Positions 34,793 through 44,399 are shown, counted from the first letter of the stretch. The stretch is 44,683 nucleotides of DNA from Betaproteobacteria bacterium (GCA_016791265.1 JAEUMY010000011.1:1-44683); one strand, 5' to 3'. Notes: generated by a model from the sequence alone, not told the origin. Program-made: numbers and translations.

Positions 34793-36048
34793 TCAAAGAC
34801 CTGATCGCGATCATCAAGATCTACCGGGACAAGCTCTTGCTGATCTTGCTCGTCCTGGCGATGCCCTGGGCGTTCGCATTCGGGTATGTGCCGTGGTGGA
34901 TGAATCTCGTCTATCTCGCGATGGTCCCACTGGCCGGGCTGATTCTCATCTTCCGCATCCTGCCCATGCCGGAGGAGCCTCGCCGCGAAAGCGACGACCC
35001 GACCGTCAGCGATGCGAATATTCGCAAGATGCGCAAGATGTCGTCGGGCATCAATAATCTGCTGTCACGCTGGGCGCAGGTGTCGAGCAATTCCCGCTCC
35101 AGCATTGAAGAAGTGGCAACCCATGTCGACGATGTGATTTCGTACTCTGAGAAGTCCATCATCGATGTCAGCAAGAACTTCATCAACGTCACCCGCAAGA
35201 CACGCCGCCAGGTGGATCACGCGCTTGGTTTGCTCGAACGCACGCGAGCCGGCGCCGACTCGAAGTCCGAATCGCGTTCACTGCCCGAGCTGGTGGAGGC
35301 CTACGAGGTGATGGCGCGGCAAGTGGTGGAAAGTCTCGCGCGCATTTCAGAGACGTCACAGCAGCTGGAGCGCCGTCACGAACAGGTTCGCGAGAACCTG
35401 AAGCACATCGACACGTTGCTGGATCAACTTTCCGCCCATGACAGCCAGATCGGCATGTTGGCGCTCAACACATCCGTCGCGGCGGGCGGCGCGGGTGCGG
35501 ACTTCGTATCTGTCAGCGACCAGATTCGCACCATCAGTCTCGAATCCAAGGCGTTGACGCGCGACATCCGCCGCACGCTGGAGGAGGTGCGCTCGCAATC
35601 GCAGGAGACGCACGGGGCGGTGCGTCAGGCGGTGCAGCAGGCACGGGATGCCGCCACCTCGGCTGGCGAGGAGAGCGGCAAGTTGAAGGCCGGCATGCTT
35701 GAGAACAGTCGCGCGCTGGAGCAGACCCTCGCCCAGATCAGCGCGCTCGGCAACGAGATTCAGGCGGACATCAACAATATCATCGTCGCCCTGCAGTTCC
35801 AGGACATCACTCAGCAGAAGTTGCAGCGCCTGAAGCATCCCATGCTGACGGATCTCACGACGTCGCTGCGCGCGATCTTCGATGAAACGCGAGTGCTGTC
35901 TTCAAAGCTGCAGACCACGGGCATGATCGATCGCTCCGGCGAAGAGCGGCGTGGCGCGGGTGAAGTCCAGGCGGATGCGGCGCCAGCGCCGACGCCACAG
36001 GCCGCCAAGCCAAAGGGTGGCGCCGGTGACACCGTGGAAATTTTCTAG
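34789..36048 (+). CDS. Membrane-anchored divergent MCP-like protein with CheZ-like motif
   Basis: A 419-aa protein. Two N-terminal membrane helices (about 15-35 and 38-58) have almost no loop between them. The rest is a long coiled coil. Residues about 220-250 (SQIGMLALNTSVAAGGAG, then DFVSVSDQIRTIS) mirror the MCP hairpin tip but lack the EAARAGE core that binds CheA and CheW. Near the end is LQFQDITQQKLQRL with D339 and Q343, spaced as the catalytic Asp and Gln of CheZ (QDLTGQ). It sits just upstream of cheY, and no classical cheZ is in the cluster. A CheY-P phosphatase or an adaptor role is inference. The palindrome at 35014 encodes ANIR. Confidence 0.7.
   Translation: MIKDLIAIIKIYRDKLLLILLVLAMPWAFAFGYVPWWMNLVYLAMVPLAGLILIFRILPMPEEPRRESDDPTVSDANIRKMRKMSSGINNLLSRWAQVSSNSRSSIEEVATHVDDVISYSEKSIIDVSKNFINVTRKTRRQVDHALGLLERTRAGADSKSESRSLPELVEAYEVMARQVVESLARISETSQQLERRHEQVRENLKHIDTLLDQLSAHDSQIGMLALNTSVAAGGAGADFVSVSDQIRTISLESKALTRDIRRTLEEVRSQSQETHGAVRQAVQQARDAATSAGEESGKLKAGMLENSRALEQTLAQISALGNEIQADINNIIVALQFQDITQQKLQRLKHPMLTDLTTSLRAIFDETRVLSSKLQTTGMIDRSGEERRGAGEVQADAAPAPTPQAAKPKGGAGDTVEIF
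35013..35026. repeat. Iterated palindrome copy 11
   Basis: Full 14-mer inside the divergent MCP-like gene, read as ANIR just after the membrane helices. Confidence 0.95.
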
Positions 36049-36062
36049 GTCAGGGGATTCGA

Positions 36063-36425
36063 GTGGCAACCATCCTGGTAGTAGACGATTCAACGACGAT
36101 GCGGCAAATGGTCGCGTTCACGCTGACCAGCGCCGGCCATGACGTGGTCGAGGCCGCCGATGGCCAGCAGGGCGTCGAGGCCGCCAAGGCGGGCAAATTC
36201 GATCTCATCATCACCGACGTCAACATGCCGGTCATGAACGGCATCGAGCTGGTGCGCGCCTTGCGCGCGCTGCCAGACTACAAGTTCATTCCCATGCTGG
36301 TACTCACCACGGAGTCGGAACAGTCGATCAAGCAACGCGGGCGCGAAGCTGGCGCCACGGGCTGGATCGTGAAGCCATTCAGTCCGGAAGTGTTGCTGAA
36401 CACGTTGGGCAAGGTGCTGGACTAA
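36063..36425 (+). CDS. cheY: CheY-type response regulator
   Basis: A 120-aa single receiver domain from a GTG at 36063. Acidic D8-D9, phosphoacceptor D52 (TDVNMPVMNG), T82-T83 and K104 (IVKPF) are present. No output domain. Position directly between the CheZ-like protein and cheA suggests it carries the CheA signal; binding to a flagellar or pilus target cannot be told from the sequence. Confidence 0.93.
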   Translation: MATILVVDDSTTMRQMVAFTLTSAGHDVVEAADGQQGVEAAKAGKFDLIITDVNMPVMNGIELVRALRALPDYKFIPMLVLTTESEQSIKQRGREAGATGWIVKPFSPEVLLNTLGKVLD

Positions 36426-36466
36426 GCGTCTCAGGCGTCCCGGCACCTGAATTGCCGTCGAACAGA

Positions 36467-36497
36467 GGTGGCGCCGACGGCGGCATTGAGCGCCACC
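36467..36497. repeat. Inverted repeat in the cheY-cheA gap
   Basis: GGTGGCGC (36467-36474) and GCGCCACC (36490-36497) form an 8-bp inverted repeat with a 15-base spacer in the 129-base gap. It may be a hairpin that tunes cheA expression or an operator. No T-run follows. Confidence 0.45.
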
Positions 36498-36554
36498 GAT
36501 ACCTAGTCAGGGCCGCGCAGAACGGCTTGGCAACAACAAGACCGCTGGAGCGAC

Positions 36555-38609
36555 ATGTCGATCGATCTCACTCGTTTCTACGAGAGCTTCTTTGCCGAGA
36601 GTCTGGAGAGCCTGGAGGCCTCCGAGACCGGGTTGCTCGCGCTGGAGCGAGAACACGCCACGGACGAGCGGCTGAACGAGATTTTTCGCGGCTTGCACTC
36701 CATCAAGGGCGCCGCGGGCAGCCTGGGATTCACCGGGCTCGCGGATTTCACCCATCACGTGGAGAGCGCGCTGGATCGTTTGCGCAAGCGCGAATTCGAT
36801 ACCGACAAGCCGACACTGGACATCCTGCTGTCATGCATCGACTACTCGCGGGCGCTGGTGCTGGCTGCCAAGGATGGACGTCCGGTTGACGGTGAGCGGG
36901 GGCAGGAACTCGTCACCGCGCTTGATCGCCTACACTCGACATTGCCAGCCAACGGAGTGCCAGAACCTTCTAGCGTGACGGCCCCCGTTGTCACGGACGC
37001 CGTTCCTGGATTTCGCATCGGCTTCCAACCAGCGCCCGACTTCTTCGCCAATGGCAACGATCCGCTTCGCATCCTGAAGGTGCTTTCGGGCATGGGGCAC
37101 ATGCGGACACGATGCGATGCGACCGCGTTGGCGATGGGCGAGGCATTCAACGCCGAGAGGTGCTATCTCGCATGGGACATCGTGCTTGAAGGGGACGCCT
37201 CCCGTGAGGACATCGAGGAGGTGTTTTCGTGGGTTCGGGAGGATTGCGCGCTATCCATCGAACCGCTTGCCGCGAGTGCTGTCGAGGCGCCGGCTGTGCA
37301 GACCCCGATCCCGACCTCGGCCCCGGCCCCGAATGCCCCTCCGTCCGTGGCGGTGGAGGGCGCAGAGGAACGCCGCAGACTGGATCGTCGCTCGACGGAC
37401 CGGCGCAGCCAAGCGCGTTCCGCCGAGGCCGAAGCGGAGGAGTTTCGCCAGGAGCGTCTGCATGTCAGCCGCGACAAGGTCGATGCGCTCATCAACCTGG
37501 TGGGTGAGCTCGTCATCACCAAGACCATGCTGAAAGAAGGGCTCACCAGCCTGCCACTTGAAGTCTCCCAGAGGCTGGAAGCTGTCGTGCAGCAACTGGA
37601 GCGCAATACTCGCGATCTTCAGGACAGCGTGATGGCCATCCGCATGCTGCCGGTGAGCCACGCGTTCGGCCGCTTCGGGCGCCTTGTGCGCGATGTCGGC
37701 CAATCCCTCGGCAAGCGCGTCGATCTGGTCATGACCGGCGAGCAAAGCGAATTGGACAAGTCGGTCATCGAGAAGCTGGTCGACCCGCTGACGCATCTGG
37801 TCCGCAACGCGCTCGATCACGGCATCGAGACACCTGAGGAGCGAAAGTCGCTCGGCAAGCCCGAAGTCGCGACACTCCGCCTTCACGCGGAGCACAAGGG
37901 TGGCAACATCGAAATCGTGGTGTCAGACGACGGTCGCGGCGTGAACGCCCAGCGCGTGGCGGCCAAGGCAAGGTTGTTGGGGCTGATCGGCGAGGATGTC
38001 GAAGTGAGTCTGGAACGGGCTTGCGAGTTGATTTTCGAGCCGGGCTTTTCAACAGCTGAATCGGTCAACGAGTTGTCCGGACGTGGAGTCGGCCTGGATG
38101 TGGTTCGAAGAAACATCCTTGAACTGTCCGGCGGCATTCGGGTGGAAACGGCGCCCGGGCAGGGCACCGCCTTCGTGATCCGCCTCCCGCTCACGCTCGC
38201 CATCATTGACGGCATGACTGTGCTGGTGGGCCAGGAGACCTATATCGTGCCGATGACCTTCATCGCCGAGTGCGTCCAACCCGATCCCGCGGCCATCAAG
38301 AGCGTCGCGGGCAGGGGGGTGCTGGTCGAGTTGCGAGGTCAATATCTGCCACTTCTGAAGCTGGGAGAATTGATCGGCATCGAAGCGTGCGGCGGCATCG
38401 ACACCGGCATCCTGCTCGTGGTTGAGGCGGATGGAAATCACGTCGCACTGCTGGTGGACAGTCTGGTCGGACAGGAGCAGGTCGTGATCAAGAGTCTGGA
38501 AAGCAACTTCCGCAAGGTCGACTACATCGCGGGCGCCACGATCTTGGGACAGGGGCAGGTCGTGTTGATTCTCGACGTGGCCGGACTTGTCAGATCGGCG
38601 AAGAGCTAG
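36555..38609 (+). CDS. cheA: CheA, chemotaxis histidine kinase
   Basis: A 684-aa kinase with a GGAG site upstream. The Hpt (P1) domain has phospho-His H48 (HSIKGAAGSLGF). A middle P2-like region (about 150-235, GNDPLRILKVL and CYLAWDIVLEGDA) follows, then a Pro/Ala linker, dimerisation domain (about 305-370, VDALINLVGELVITKTML), HATPase with N box HLVRNALDHG (about 414), G1 SDDGRGVN, G2 GRGVGLDVV (about 508), and a C-terminal CheW-like domain (about 545-680). All kinase motifs are intact. It phosphorylates CheY under receptor control. Confidence 0.96.
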   Translation: MSIDLTRFYESFFAESLESLEASETGLLALEREHATDERLNEIFRGLHSIKGAAGSLGFTGLADFTHHVESALDRLRKREFDTDKPTLDILLSCIDYSRALVLAAKDGRPVDGERGQELVTALDRLHSTLPANGVPEPSSVTAPVVTDAVPGFRIGFQPAPDFFANGNDPLRILKVLSGMGHMRTRCDATALAMGEAFNAERCYLAWDIVLEGDASREDIEEVFSWVREDCALSIEPLAASAVEAPAVQTPIPTSAPAPNAPPSVAVEGAEERRRLDRRSTDRRSQARSAEAEAEEFRQERLHVSRDKVDALINLVGELVITKTMLKEGLTSLPLEVSQRLEAVVQQLERNTRDLQDSVMAIRMLPVSHAFGRFGRLVRDVGQSLGKRVDLVMTGEQSELDKSVIEKLVDPLTHLVRNALDHGIETPEERKSLGKPEVATLRLHAEHKGGNIEIVVSDDGRGVNAQRVAAKARLLGLIGEDVEVSLERACELIFEPGFSTAESVNELSGRGVGLDVVRRNILELSGGIRVETAPGQGTAFVIRLPLTLAIIDGMTVLVGQETYIVPMTFIAECVQPDPAAIKSVAGRGVLVELRGQYLPLLKLGELIGIEACGGIDTGILLVVEADGNHVALLVDSLVGQEQVVIKSLESNFRKVDYIAGATILGQGQVVLILDVAGLVRSAKS

Positions 38610-38629
38610 CAGGATCGGAGAAAACCATA

Positions 38630-38643
38630 TGCGAATATTCGCA
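38630..38643. repeat. Iterated palindrome copy 12
   Basis: Full 14-mer in the cheA-MCP gap, shortly upstream of the MCP start. Confidence 0.95.
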
Positions 38644-38657
38644 ATCGGGGACACACA

Positions 38658-39947
38658 ATGAACTGGATATTCGCTCCACTTGTCGCGGTGCTCATGCGCC
38701 TCAAGAACGGCGTGAAAATGGCGATCGCGACCACGCTTTTTCTCGTGCCGCTCGCCATCTCGCTCTACTTCAGGCCCGAGACGCTGATGTCCCCGCCGGG
38801 CTATGCGATTGGCGGCACGCTCGTCTTCGCCTTTTACTTTCTGGCTTGCGTGCATATCTCTTCAACGCAGTCGTGGGTGCTCATCAACGAGCTGGCGGGC
38901 CGGATCAACCGGCACGACCTGCGCAATTCGGACATCACCCAGCAGGAATTCGACAACCTTGGCAGCGGGCAATTCGGTTATCTGCTGAACACGTTGGCCG
39001 AGGCGCAGGACAGCCTGCGCGAAGTTGTGATGGAGGCCCGGCGTAGCGCGGGAGCCGCCAACACGGCGGCGGACGAGATGGCGAGCGGCAACGTCAATCT
39101 CTCGCAGCGCACTGAGGAGCAGGCTTCGACGCTCGAGCAGACCGCGTCGGGCATGGAAGAGCTTGCCTCGACCGTCAAGCAAAACGCGGAGAACTGCAAG
39201 CTGGCAAGTGATCTCGCCGGCAACGCGACGGGCGTGGCGCGCAAGGGTGCCGAGATGGTTCACCGCATCGTCGCCAACATGGAGCAGATCGACGGCAGCA
39301 GCAAGAAGATCGTCGACATCATCAGCGTCATCGAGTCCATCGCCTTTCAGACCAACATTCTCGCCCTGAACGCGGCGGTTGAAGCGGCGCGCGCGGGTGA
39401 GCAGGGGCGCGGATTCGCGGTCGTCGCGGGCGAAGTGCGGAGTCTCGCCCAACGCAGCGCCGCGGCGGCCAAGGAAATCAAGTCACTCATCGGCGAGTCG
39501 GTCGCGAGCGTGGACCAAGGGGCGAAGCTGGTGCGCGACTCCGGCCATATCATCAACGATGTCGTGGTGAGCGTGCAGCAGGTGTCTGAGCTGATTTCCG
39601 AGATCGCCGTCGCTTCGCGGGAACAGAGTTCCGGAGTGGAGGAGATGAATCGCGCGCTCATTCAGCTAGAAAGCGTGACGCAACAAAATGCGGCGCTGGT
39701 TGAAGAGGCCGCCGCGTCGGCGCTCACGTTCCAGGACGAGGCAAGGCGTCTTTTCGAGCTGGTGGATCGCTTCGAACTTGAAGACGATGTGGCGGCGGCT
39801 CAGCCGATGGCCAGGCCGGTCGCGCCAGCGCCGACGACCGCGGCGCAGCCCGAGGCGATCGCCCGCGCCGACAAGGGGCCGCCAGGAATCGGATATCAAA
39901 AGTCGTCCAAGGGCGGCGGCGACGACGAAGAATGGCAGGAGTTCTGA
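38658..39947 (+). CDS. Methyl-accepting chemotaxis protein without a sensor domain, CheR tether at the end
   Basis: A 429-aa receptor. Two membrane helices (about 20-35 and 50-68) are joined by a loop of about 15 residues, so there is no periplasmic ligand domain. The cytoplasmic part has a full signalling tip ([19 protein letters not shown], about 227-245) and flanking methylation helices. The C-terminus is GDDEEWQEF, which fits the xWxxF pentapeptide that tethers CheR and CheB. It may sense membrane or cytoplasmic state or assist other receptors. The palindrome is 16 bases upstream of the ATG. Confidence 0.92.
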   Translation: MNWIFAPLVAVLMRLKNGVKMAIATTLFLVPLAISLYFRPETLMSPPGYAIGGTLVFAFYFLACVHISSTQSWVLINELAGRINRHDLRNSDITQQEFDNLGSGQFGYLLNTLAEAQDSLREVVMEARRSAGAANTAADEMASGNVNLSQRTEEQASTLEQTASGMEELASTVKQNAENCKLASDLAGNATGVARKGAEMVHRIVANMEQIDGSSKKIVDIISVIESIAFQTNILALNAAVEAARAGEQGRGFAVVAGEVRSLAQRSAAAAKEIKSLIGESVASVDQGAKLVRDSGHIINDVVVSVQQVSELISEIAVASREQSSGVEEMNRALIQLESVTQQNAALVEEAAASALTFQDEARRLFELVDRFELEDDVAAAQPMARPVAPAPTTAAQPEAIARADKGPPGIGYQKSSKGGGDDEEWQEF

Positions 39948-40423
39948 TGGCCAGCATCCAGCAAAGTGCGCAACGCGAACTGCTCACCTTCACCATCGGT
40001 GAGGAGGAGTACTGCATCGACATTCTGAAAGTGCAGGAAATCCGGGGCTACGACAGTGTCACCCGCATCGCCAACACACCCGAGTTCATCAAGGGCGTGT
40101 TGAATTTGCGCGGCAACATCGTGCCCATCATCGATCTGCGCCTGAAACTTGGGCTCGGGACGCCCACCTACAACGAGACTACGGTCGTCATCATCCTCAA
40201 CATCGGTGACAAGGTCATCGGCGCGGTGGTGGATGGCGTGTCGGACGTCATCACGCTGGACGCCGCTGTGATTCGGCCAGCGCCGGAATTCGGCTCCGCG
40301 CTGGACACCAAGTACATTCTCGGTCTCGCGCCGCATGAGGACCGGATGCTGATCCTCGTGGATATCGAGAAGCTCATCAGCGGCCGCGAAATGCTGGCGC
40401 TTTCTGACGCAGGAGTAGAGTAG
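39947..40423 (+). CDS. cheW: CheW, coupling protein
   Basis: A 158-aa protein from the ATG at 39947 (CAGGAG site; TGATG overlap with the MCP stop). CheW fold motifs: [43 protein letters not shown] and [11 protein letters not shown]. It links MCP tips to CheA. Confidence 0.95.
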   Translation: MASIQQSAQRELLTFTIGEEEYCIDILKVQEIRGYDSVTRIANTPEFIKGVLNLRGNIVPIIDLRLKLGLGTPTYNETTVVIILNIGDKVIGAVVDGVSDVITLDAAVIRPAPEFGSALDTKYILGLAPHEDRMLILVDIEKLISGREMLALSDAGVE

Positions 40424-42484
40424 TTGAAGATCAACCAATTCACCGTAGGTCGGAAATTCGCGCTCATCGCCTTGGTGAGTCTCATTCCGCTGGCGCTCTC
40501 CACCGGACTGTGGTTTCGCGAAATCGGCAAGCAGGTTTCCAACGTGGAGCGTGAGCGGCAGGGACTTCGCTTTCATGTCGCGCTTAACGCTTCGCTGGAA
40601 AAGGCCATCGCCCACCGCGATCTGTCCATACGCGAGAAGTCGGGCGACGCGGATGCCAAAGCCAAACGCCAAGGTGTGGGCCCGACGGTGCAGAAAGCGC
40701 TGGCCGAAGCGGAGCCGCTCGCTTCACAAGGCGCGTGGCAAGGCGAAGCCGCCAACACGCTGCGCGGTCTCGTGACGGGTTGGGACATTGTCCAGCGTGG
40801 CGCGGAGACCCGGTCTGCCGACGAGACTTTGGCGGAGCACTCCGAGTTCATCTCATTCAGTCTGTTGCTTTTGATGGCCGACACGGCGCGATCGTCGGGA
40901 TTGAATGTGGATGCTGATCCGGCCAGCTACTACCTCGTGCGCATCGCGGTCGAGCGCCTACCGGTTCTGATCGCCCGGTTGTCAGAGATGCGCGCAATTG
41001 GGCTGGTAACGGGTTCGCGCCAAGCGGGCGCCAAGGATGCCGACGCCCGCGAACTCGAACAGCTGAGAGCGCTCGCGGTGTTGGCGCAGGCGGATTTGGA
41101 TGCGATCGATGCTGATCTGAAGAGCCTCTTCAAGACCGACGAGGAGTTCAAGGCGCAACTGGAGGAGTCATTCCAGGTCTTCGACAAGAGTGCGAATGCG
41201 ACGTTGCGCAATCTGGAAACCGCGCTCGCCGGGGCCAAGGCCGCCAAGCTGTCCTTGGACTGGTTGAGCGATGCCGAGAAGTCGGTCTCGGGGGCGGCCG
41301 TCGCCTACAAGCGCGCTGAAGGCGCGTTGACCGGGCGTCTCGGGGATCGCGTTCGCGAGTTTTCGAATCAGCGCAATTTCCTCATCGCGGTCATTCTGAT
41401 CGTCATGGGTGTGGCGGGCTTGTTCGCTTTCTTTCTAATGCGCTCCGTGCGCACGTCGCTCGGCCGTGCGCTGAATGTGGCGGACCGCGTCGCCGGCGGC
41501 GACTTGTCCCATTCCATCGAGGTGCGCGGTAGCGACGAGACCGCGCGGCTCATGCAGTCACTGAAGACGATGAACCAGAGTCTCGCGAAAATGGTTGGCG
41601 AGGTGCGCTCGGCATCGGACTCCATCGCGGCGGAGGTCAACCAGCTTTCGGCGGGCAATCGCGATTTGTCCCAGCGAACGGAGTCGCAGGCGTCGGCCAT
41701 CGAGGAAACCGCGTCTAGCCTGGAGGAATTGACCGCGAGCGTCAGGCAAAACATGGACAGCGCCCGCGAAACTCAGCAGATCGCAAGTGCGGCGAGCACC
41801 GCTTCCCAGCGCGGGACGGAAGCCGTCGGCCGCGTGGTCGGGCACATGAACTCCATTCAGCAGAGCACGCGTCAGGTGGGTGAGATCGTGGGCCTCATCG
41901 ACAGCATCGCCTTTCAGACCAACATCCTCGCACTCAATGCCGCCGTCGAAGCCGCGCGAGCTGGCGAACAAGGGCGCGGATTCGCGGTCGTCGCGGGCGA
42001 AGTGCGCAATCTCGCCAAGCGATGCGCCGACTCCGCCAAGGAAATCCGCAAGCTCATCCAGACCTCATCCGGCCAGGTGGAGGAAGGCGCTCAATTGGTG
42101 GAGGAAGTGGCGGCCACCATCGGCGATATTCACAATCGCGTGGACACCGTGAGCCAACTCATGAACCAGATCGTGAGCGCCAGCAGCGAGCAGTCGAGCG
42201 GCATCGAGCAAGTGAATCAGACCATTGCCGCGCTGGAGCGGGTCACGCAGCAAAATGCTGCGCTGGTCGAGCAAGTGGTTGCCGCCACTGAGCTGCTCAC
42301 TGCCCAGTCGGCGCGCATGAGCAGTCTCGTGAGCGTGTTCAGGTTGAGCGCTGGCGAAGCGCAGGCGATTCCGGTCGGTGAAACGCCAGCGCCGGCGCCC
42401 AAACCGGAGCCCGCTGCGCGACTAGGCGGTCGCCGGACGCTCGCCGCCTCGCGCACACGAGCGCCGCGATTGCCGGGGCGCTGA
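40424..42484 (+). CDS. Methyl-accepting chemotaxis protein with a large helical periplasmic domain
   Basis: A 686-aa receptor from a TTG at 40424 with AGGAG 8 bases upstream. Membrane helix 1 (about 10-28), an all-helical periplasmic domain of about 280 residues (30-310), helix 2 (about 312-335), HAMP (about 335-390) and a full MCP signalling domain with tip [19 protein letters not shown] (about 493). The sensor domain has a long four-helix look, like NIT or double 4HB domains, but I could not name it. No CheR pentapeptide at the C-terminus (ends RAPRLPGR). Confidence 0.92.
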   Translation: MKINQFTVGRKFALIALVSLIPLALSTGLWFREIGKQVSNVERERQGLRFHVALNASLEKAIAHRDLSIREKSGDADAKAKRQGVGPTVQKALAEAEPLASQGAWQGEAANTLRGLVTGWDIVQRGAETRSADETLAEHSEFISFSLLLLMADTARSSGLNVDADPASYYLVRIAVERLPVLIARLSEMRAIGLVTGSRQAGAKDADARELEQLRALAVLAQADLDAIDADLKSLFKTDEEFKAQLEESFQVFDKSANATLRNLETALAGAKAAKLSLDWLSDAEKSVSGAAVAYKRAEGALTGRLGDRVREFSNQRNFLIAVILIVMGVAGLFAFFLMRSVRTSLGRALNVADRVAGGDLSHSIEVRGSDETARLMQSLKTMNQSLAKMVGEVRSASDSIAAEVNQLSAGNRDLSQRTESQASAIEETASSLEELTASVRQNMDSARETQQIASAASTASQRGTEAVGRVVGHMNSIQQSTRQVGEIVGLIDSIAFQTNILALNAAVEAARAGEQGRGFAVVAGEVRNLAKRCADSAKEIRKLIQTSSGQVEEGAQLVEEVAATIGDIHNRVDTVSQLMNQIVSASSEQSSGIEQVNQTIAALERVTQQNAALVEQVVAATELLTAQSARMSSLVSVFRLSAGEAQAIPVGETPAPAPKPEPAARLGGRRTLAASRTRAPRLPGR

Positions 42485-42499
42485 CACCGGGCCGATGCG

Positions 42500-43372
42500 A
42501 TGGATGCCGACGTAGCGCCTCGCCTGCCCGGCAGTCCCGCCAGGGAATTCAGTTACGCCAGGCGAGATTTCCAGCGGGTGCGGGAAATGATCTATGCGCA
42601 TGCCGGCATCTCACTCAACGACAGTAAGACGGAAATGGTCTATAGCCGCCTGGCTAGGCGGCTCAGGATGACGGGGCATCGCGAGTTCGGCACCTATCTC
42701 GACATGCTCGCGGATGATGCGCACCCAGAATGGGAGCACTTCGTCAACGCGCTCACCACCAATTTGACCGAGTTCTTCCGCGAGGCGCATCACTACCCCG
42801 TGCTGGCGCAGCATGCCCGTGCGTCATCCAGTCGTCCCTACCGAGTCTGGAGCGCGGCGTGCTCAACGGGTGAGGAGCCCTACTCGCTCGCAATGACACT
42901 ATGCGAGGCGTTTCAAACTGACGAACCGCCGGTCGACATTCTGGCGACGGACCTGGATACTCAAGTACTCGATAAGGGTGCTGCAGGCATTTACGAAATG
43001 GATCGCGTGGACGGTCTCGACTCGACAAGGTTGAAGCGCTTTTTTCTTCGCGGCACCGGCACGAGGGCCGGACAGGTCAGAGTGCGTGCGAATATTCGCA
43101 AGTTGGTGCGCTTCCAGCAGCTTAACTTTCACTCTGCCGAGTGGGGAGTGAGCGGGCAGTTCGATGCGGTGTTTTGTCGCAATGTGCTGATCTATTTCGA
43201 CAAGCCGACTCAGCATCGAGTCTTGCGCAGGCTGTCGGCTTTCCTGTCGGCCGATGGCTTGTTTTTCGCGGGTCACTCCGAGAGCTTGTTGCATGCGGCG
43301 GATGTGTTCACGCCCATCGGCAAGACTGTCTACCGCCCCGCCGCCGCGAATCGGGGCCGCCTCCATGGATGA
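42500..43372 (+). CDS. cheR: CheR, MCP methyltransferase
   Basis: A 290-aa SAM-dependent enzyme. N-terminal helical domain (DFQRVREMIYAHAGISLNDSK, YSRLARRLR, NLTEFFRE) and SAM domain with VWSAACSTGEEPYSLAM, DILATDLDTQVLDKG, and FDAVFCRNVLIYFDKPTQ. It methylates receptor glutamates; one receptor in the cluster carries its docking peptide. A palindrome copy encodes ANIR (43088-43099). The end overlaps cheD. Confidence 0.96.
   Translation: MDADVAPRLPGSPAREFSYARRDFQRVREMIYAHAGISLNDSKTEMVYSRLARRLRMTGHREFGTYLDMLADDAHPEWEHFVNALTTNLTEFFREAHHYPVLAQHARASSSRPYRVWSAACSTGEEPYSLAMTLCEAFQTDEPPVDILATDLDTQVLDKGAAGIYEMDRVDGLDSTRLKRFFLRGTGTRAGQVRVRANIRKLVRFQQLNFHSAEWGVSGQFDAVFCRNVLIYFDKPTQHRVLRRLSAFLSADGLFFAGHSESLLHAADVFTPIGKTVYRPAAANRGRLHG
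43087..43100. repeat. Iterated palindrome copy 13
   Basis: Full 14-mer inside cheR, read as ANIR. Confidence 0.95.
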
Positions 43373-43991
43373 ATCCCGCTTCTCCGATGCCTCCCCCAAT
43401 GGCGAAGGGCGACGACCAGCCACCTACCTGGATCGCCACTTCAATCTTCCGGCAGCCAAAATCGGCCCCGGAGAGTTCTACGCGACCCAGCGGGACATGC
43501 TGATTGTCACTGTCCTGGGTTCATGCGTATCTGCATGTCTCCGAGACCCAGAGGCGCAGGTCGGTGGCATGAACCACTTCATGCTGCCGCATCATGGTTC
43601 GGATCCTGATGGTCCAGTGTCGGAGTCCGCGCGCTACGGCGCGTACGCCATGGAGGTGCTGGTGAACCATCTCCTCGCCCTGGGTGCCAAGCGTCAGCGC
43701 ATGCAGGCCAAGGTGTTCGGTGCCGGCCGGATCGTGCCTGGCATGAGTGACATCGGCGCCCGAAATGCCAAGTTCGCACTCGAATACTTGGAACGTGAGC
43801 GAATCCCAGTTCTGGCGCAGGACCTCGGGCGAAATGAGGCCAGCAAGGTCTACTTTTTCCCACAGACAGGCCGAGTCTTGGTCAAGCGACTTAAGAGCCT
43901 GCGCAACAACACGGTGATCGAGCGGGATCGCAGTTACGCGAACCGTCTTGACACGCTCAATCTCGAGAAGCCGGCTGACCTGTTTATTTAG
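43365..43991 (+). CDS. cheD: CheD, receptor glutamine deamidase
   Basis: A 208-aa protein from the ATG at 43365, overlapping the cheR end by 8 bases. Catalytic Cys C54 in VLGSCVSACLRD, His H71 in GGMNHFMLP, and KVFGAGRI near the third site. CheD converts receptor Gln to Glu and in some species interacts with CheC/CheY. A cheB gene, commonly next, is not here: tRNA genes follow after 192 bases. Confidence 0.94.
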   Translation: MDESRFSDASPNGEGRRPATYLDRHFNLPAAKIGPGEFYATQRDMLIVTVLGSCVSACLRDPEAQVGGMNHFMLPHHGSDPDGPVSESARYGAYAMEVLVNHLLALGAKRQRMQAKVFGAGRIVPGMSDIGARNAKFALEYLERERIPVLAQDLGRNEASKVYFFPQTGRVLVKRLKSLRNNTVIERDRSYANRLDTLNLEKPADLFI

Positions 43992-44142
43992 CGACAGCAA
44001 TTGTGGCGTATGCGTGCGCTAACATTCACGCGCCCGCCTAGCTGATTTTCAAGCGCGCGTGGGAGCTCACTTGACAAGAGTATGCGCCACGGTGCGGGCG
44101 TACCGATGGGCTGCTGACCTGCGCAATTTCCCTTCATTGCCG

Positions 44143-44171
44143 TTGACTTGCCATCCCTGAAAACGGATAAT
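44143..44171 (+). promoter_or_regulatory. Strong promoter of the tRNA-tuf operon
   Basis: TTGACT (44143-44148) and GATAAT (44166-44171), 17-base spacer, each 5/6 to consensus. The tRNA-Tyr gene begins 12 bases after the -10, so transcripts start at or just before the tRNA. Confidence 0.75.
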
Positions 44172-44183
44172 TGAGAGTTTCCC

Positions 44184-44269
44184 GGAGGGGTGCCCGAGTG
44201 GCTAAAGGGGGCAGACTGTAAATCTGCTGGCTAGCGCCTACGTTGGTTCGAATCCAACCTCCTCCACCA
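44184..44269 (+). tRNA. tRNA-Tyr (anticodon GTA)
   Basis: An 86-base class II tRNA with a long variable arm (GGCTAGCGCCTACGT region). Acceptor GGAGGGG pairs CTCCTCC with one G-T wobble; anticodon GTA in CTGTAAA; CCA encoded. First of three tRNAs ahead of tuf. Confidence 0.96.
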
Positions 44270-44301
44270 GTTTCAAGTTGTTTGCGGTAGTTGCGGGTGA
44301 T

Positions 44302-44375
44302 GCGGGTGTAGCTCAATGGTAGAGCTGAAGCCTTCCAAGCTTAAGACGAGGGTTCGATTCCCTTCACCCGCTCCA
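44302..44375 (+). tRNA. tRNA-Gly (anticodon TCC)
   Basis: A 74-base tRNA: acceptor GCGGGTG/CACCCGC, discriminator T, D arm GCTC/GAGC, anticodon TCC in CTTCCAA, T arm GAGGG-TTCGATT-CCCTT, CCA encoded. Confidence 0.96.
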
Positions 44376-44399
44376 GCATGCGGCTTTGCAGCATATTCC

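Noticed and set aside
38661..38672. GGATATTCGC near the MCP start as another palindrome copy
   Set aside because: Only about 9 of 12 bases match and it is not palindromic; left out of the count.
44071..44076. Perfect TTGACA upstream of the tRNA genes
   Set aside because: No -10 element at 16-18 bases; the TTGACT/GATAAT pair 70 bases later is correctly spaced and placed.
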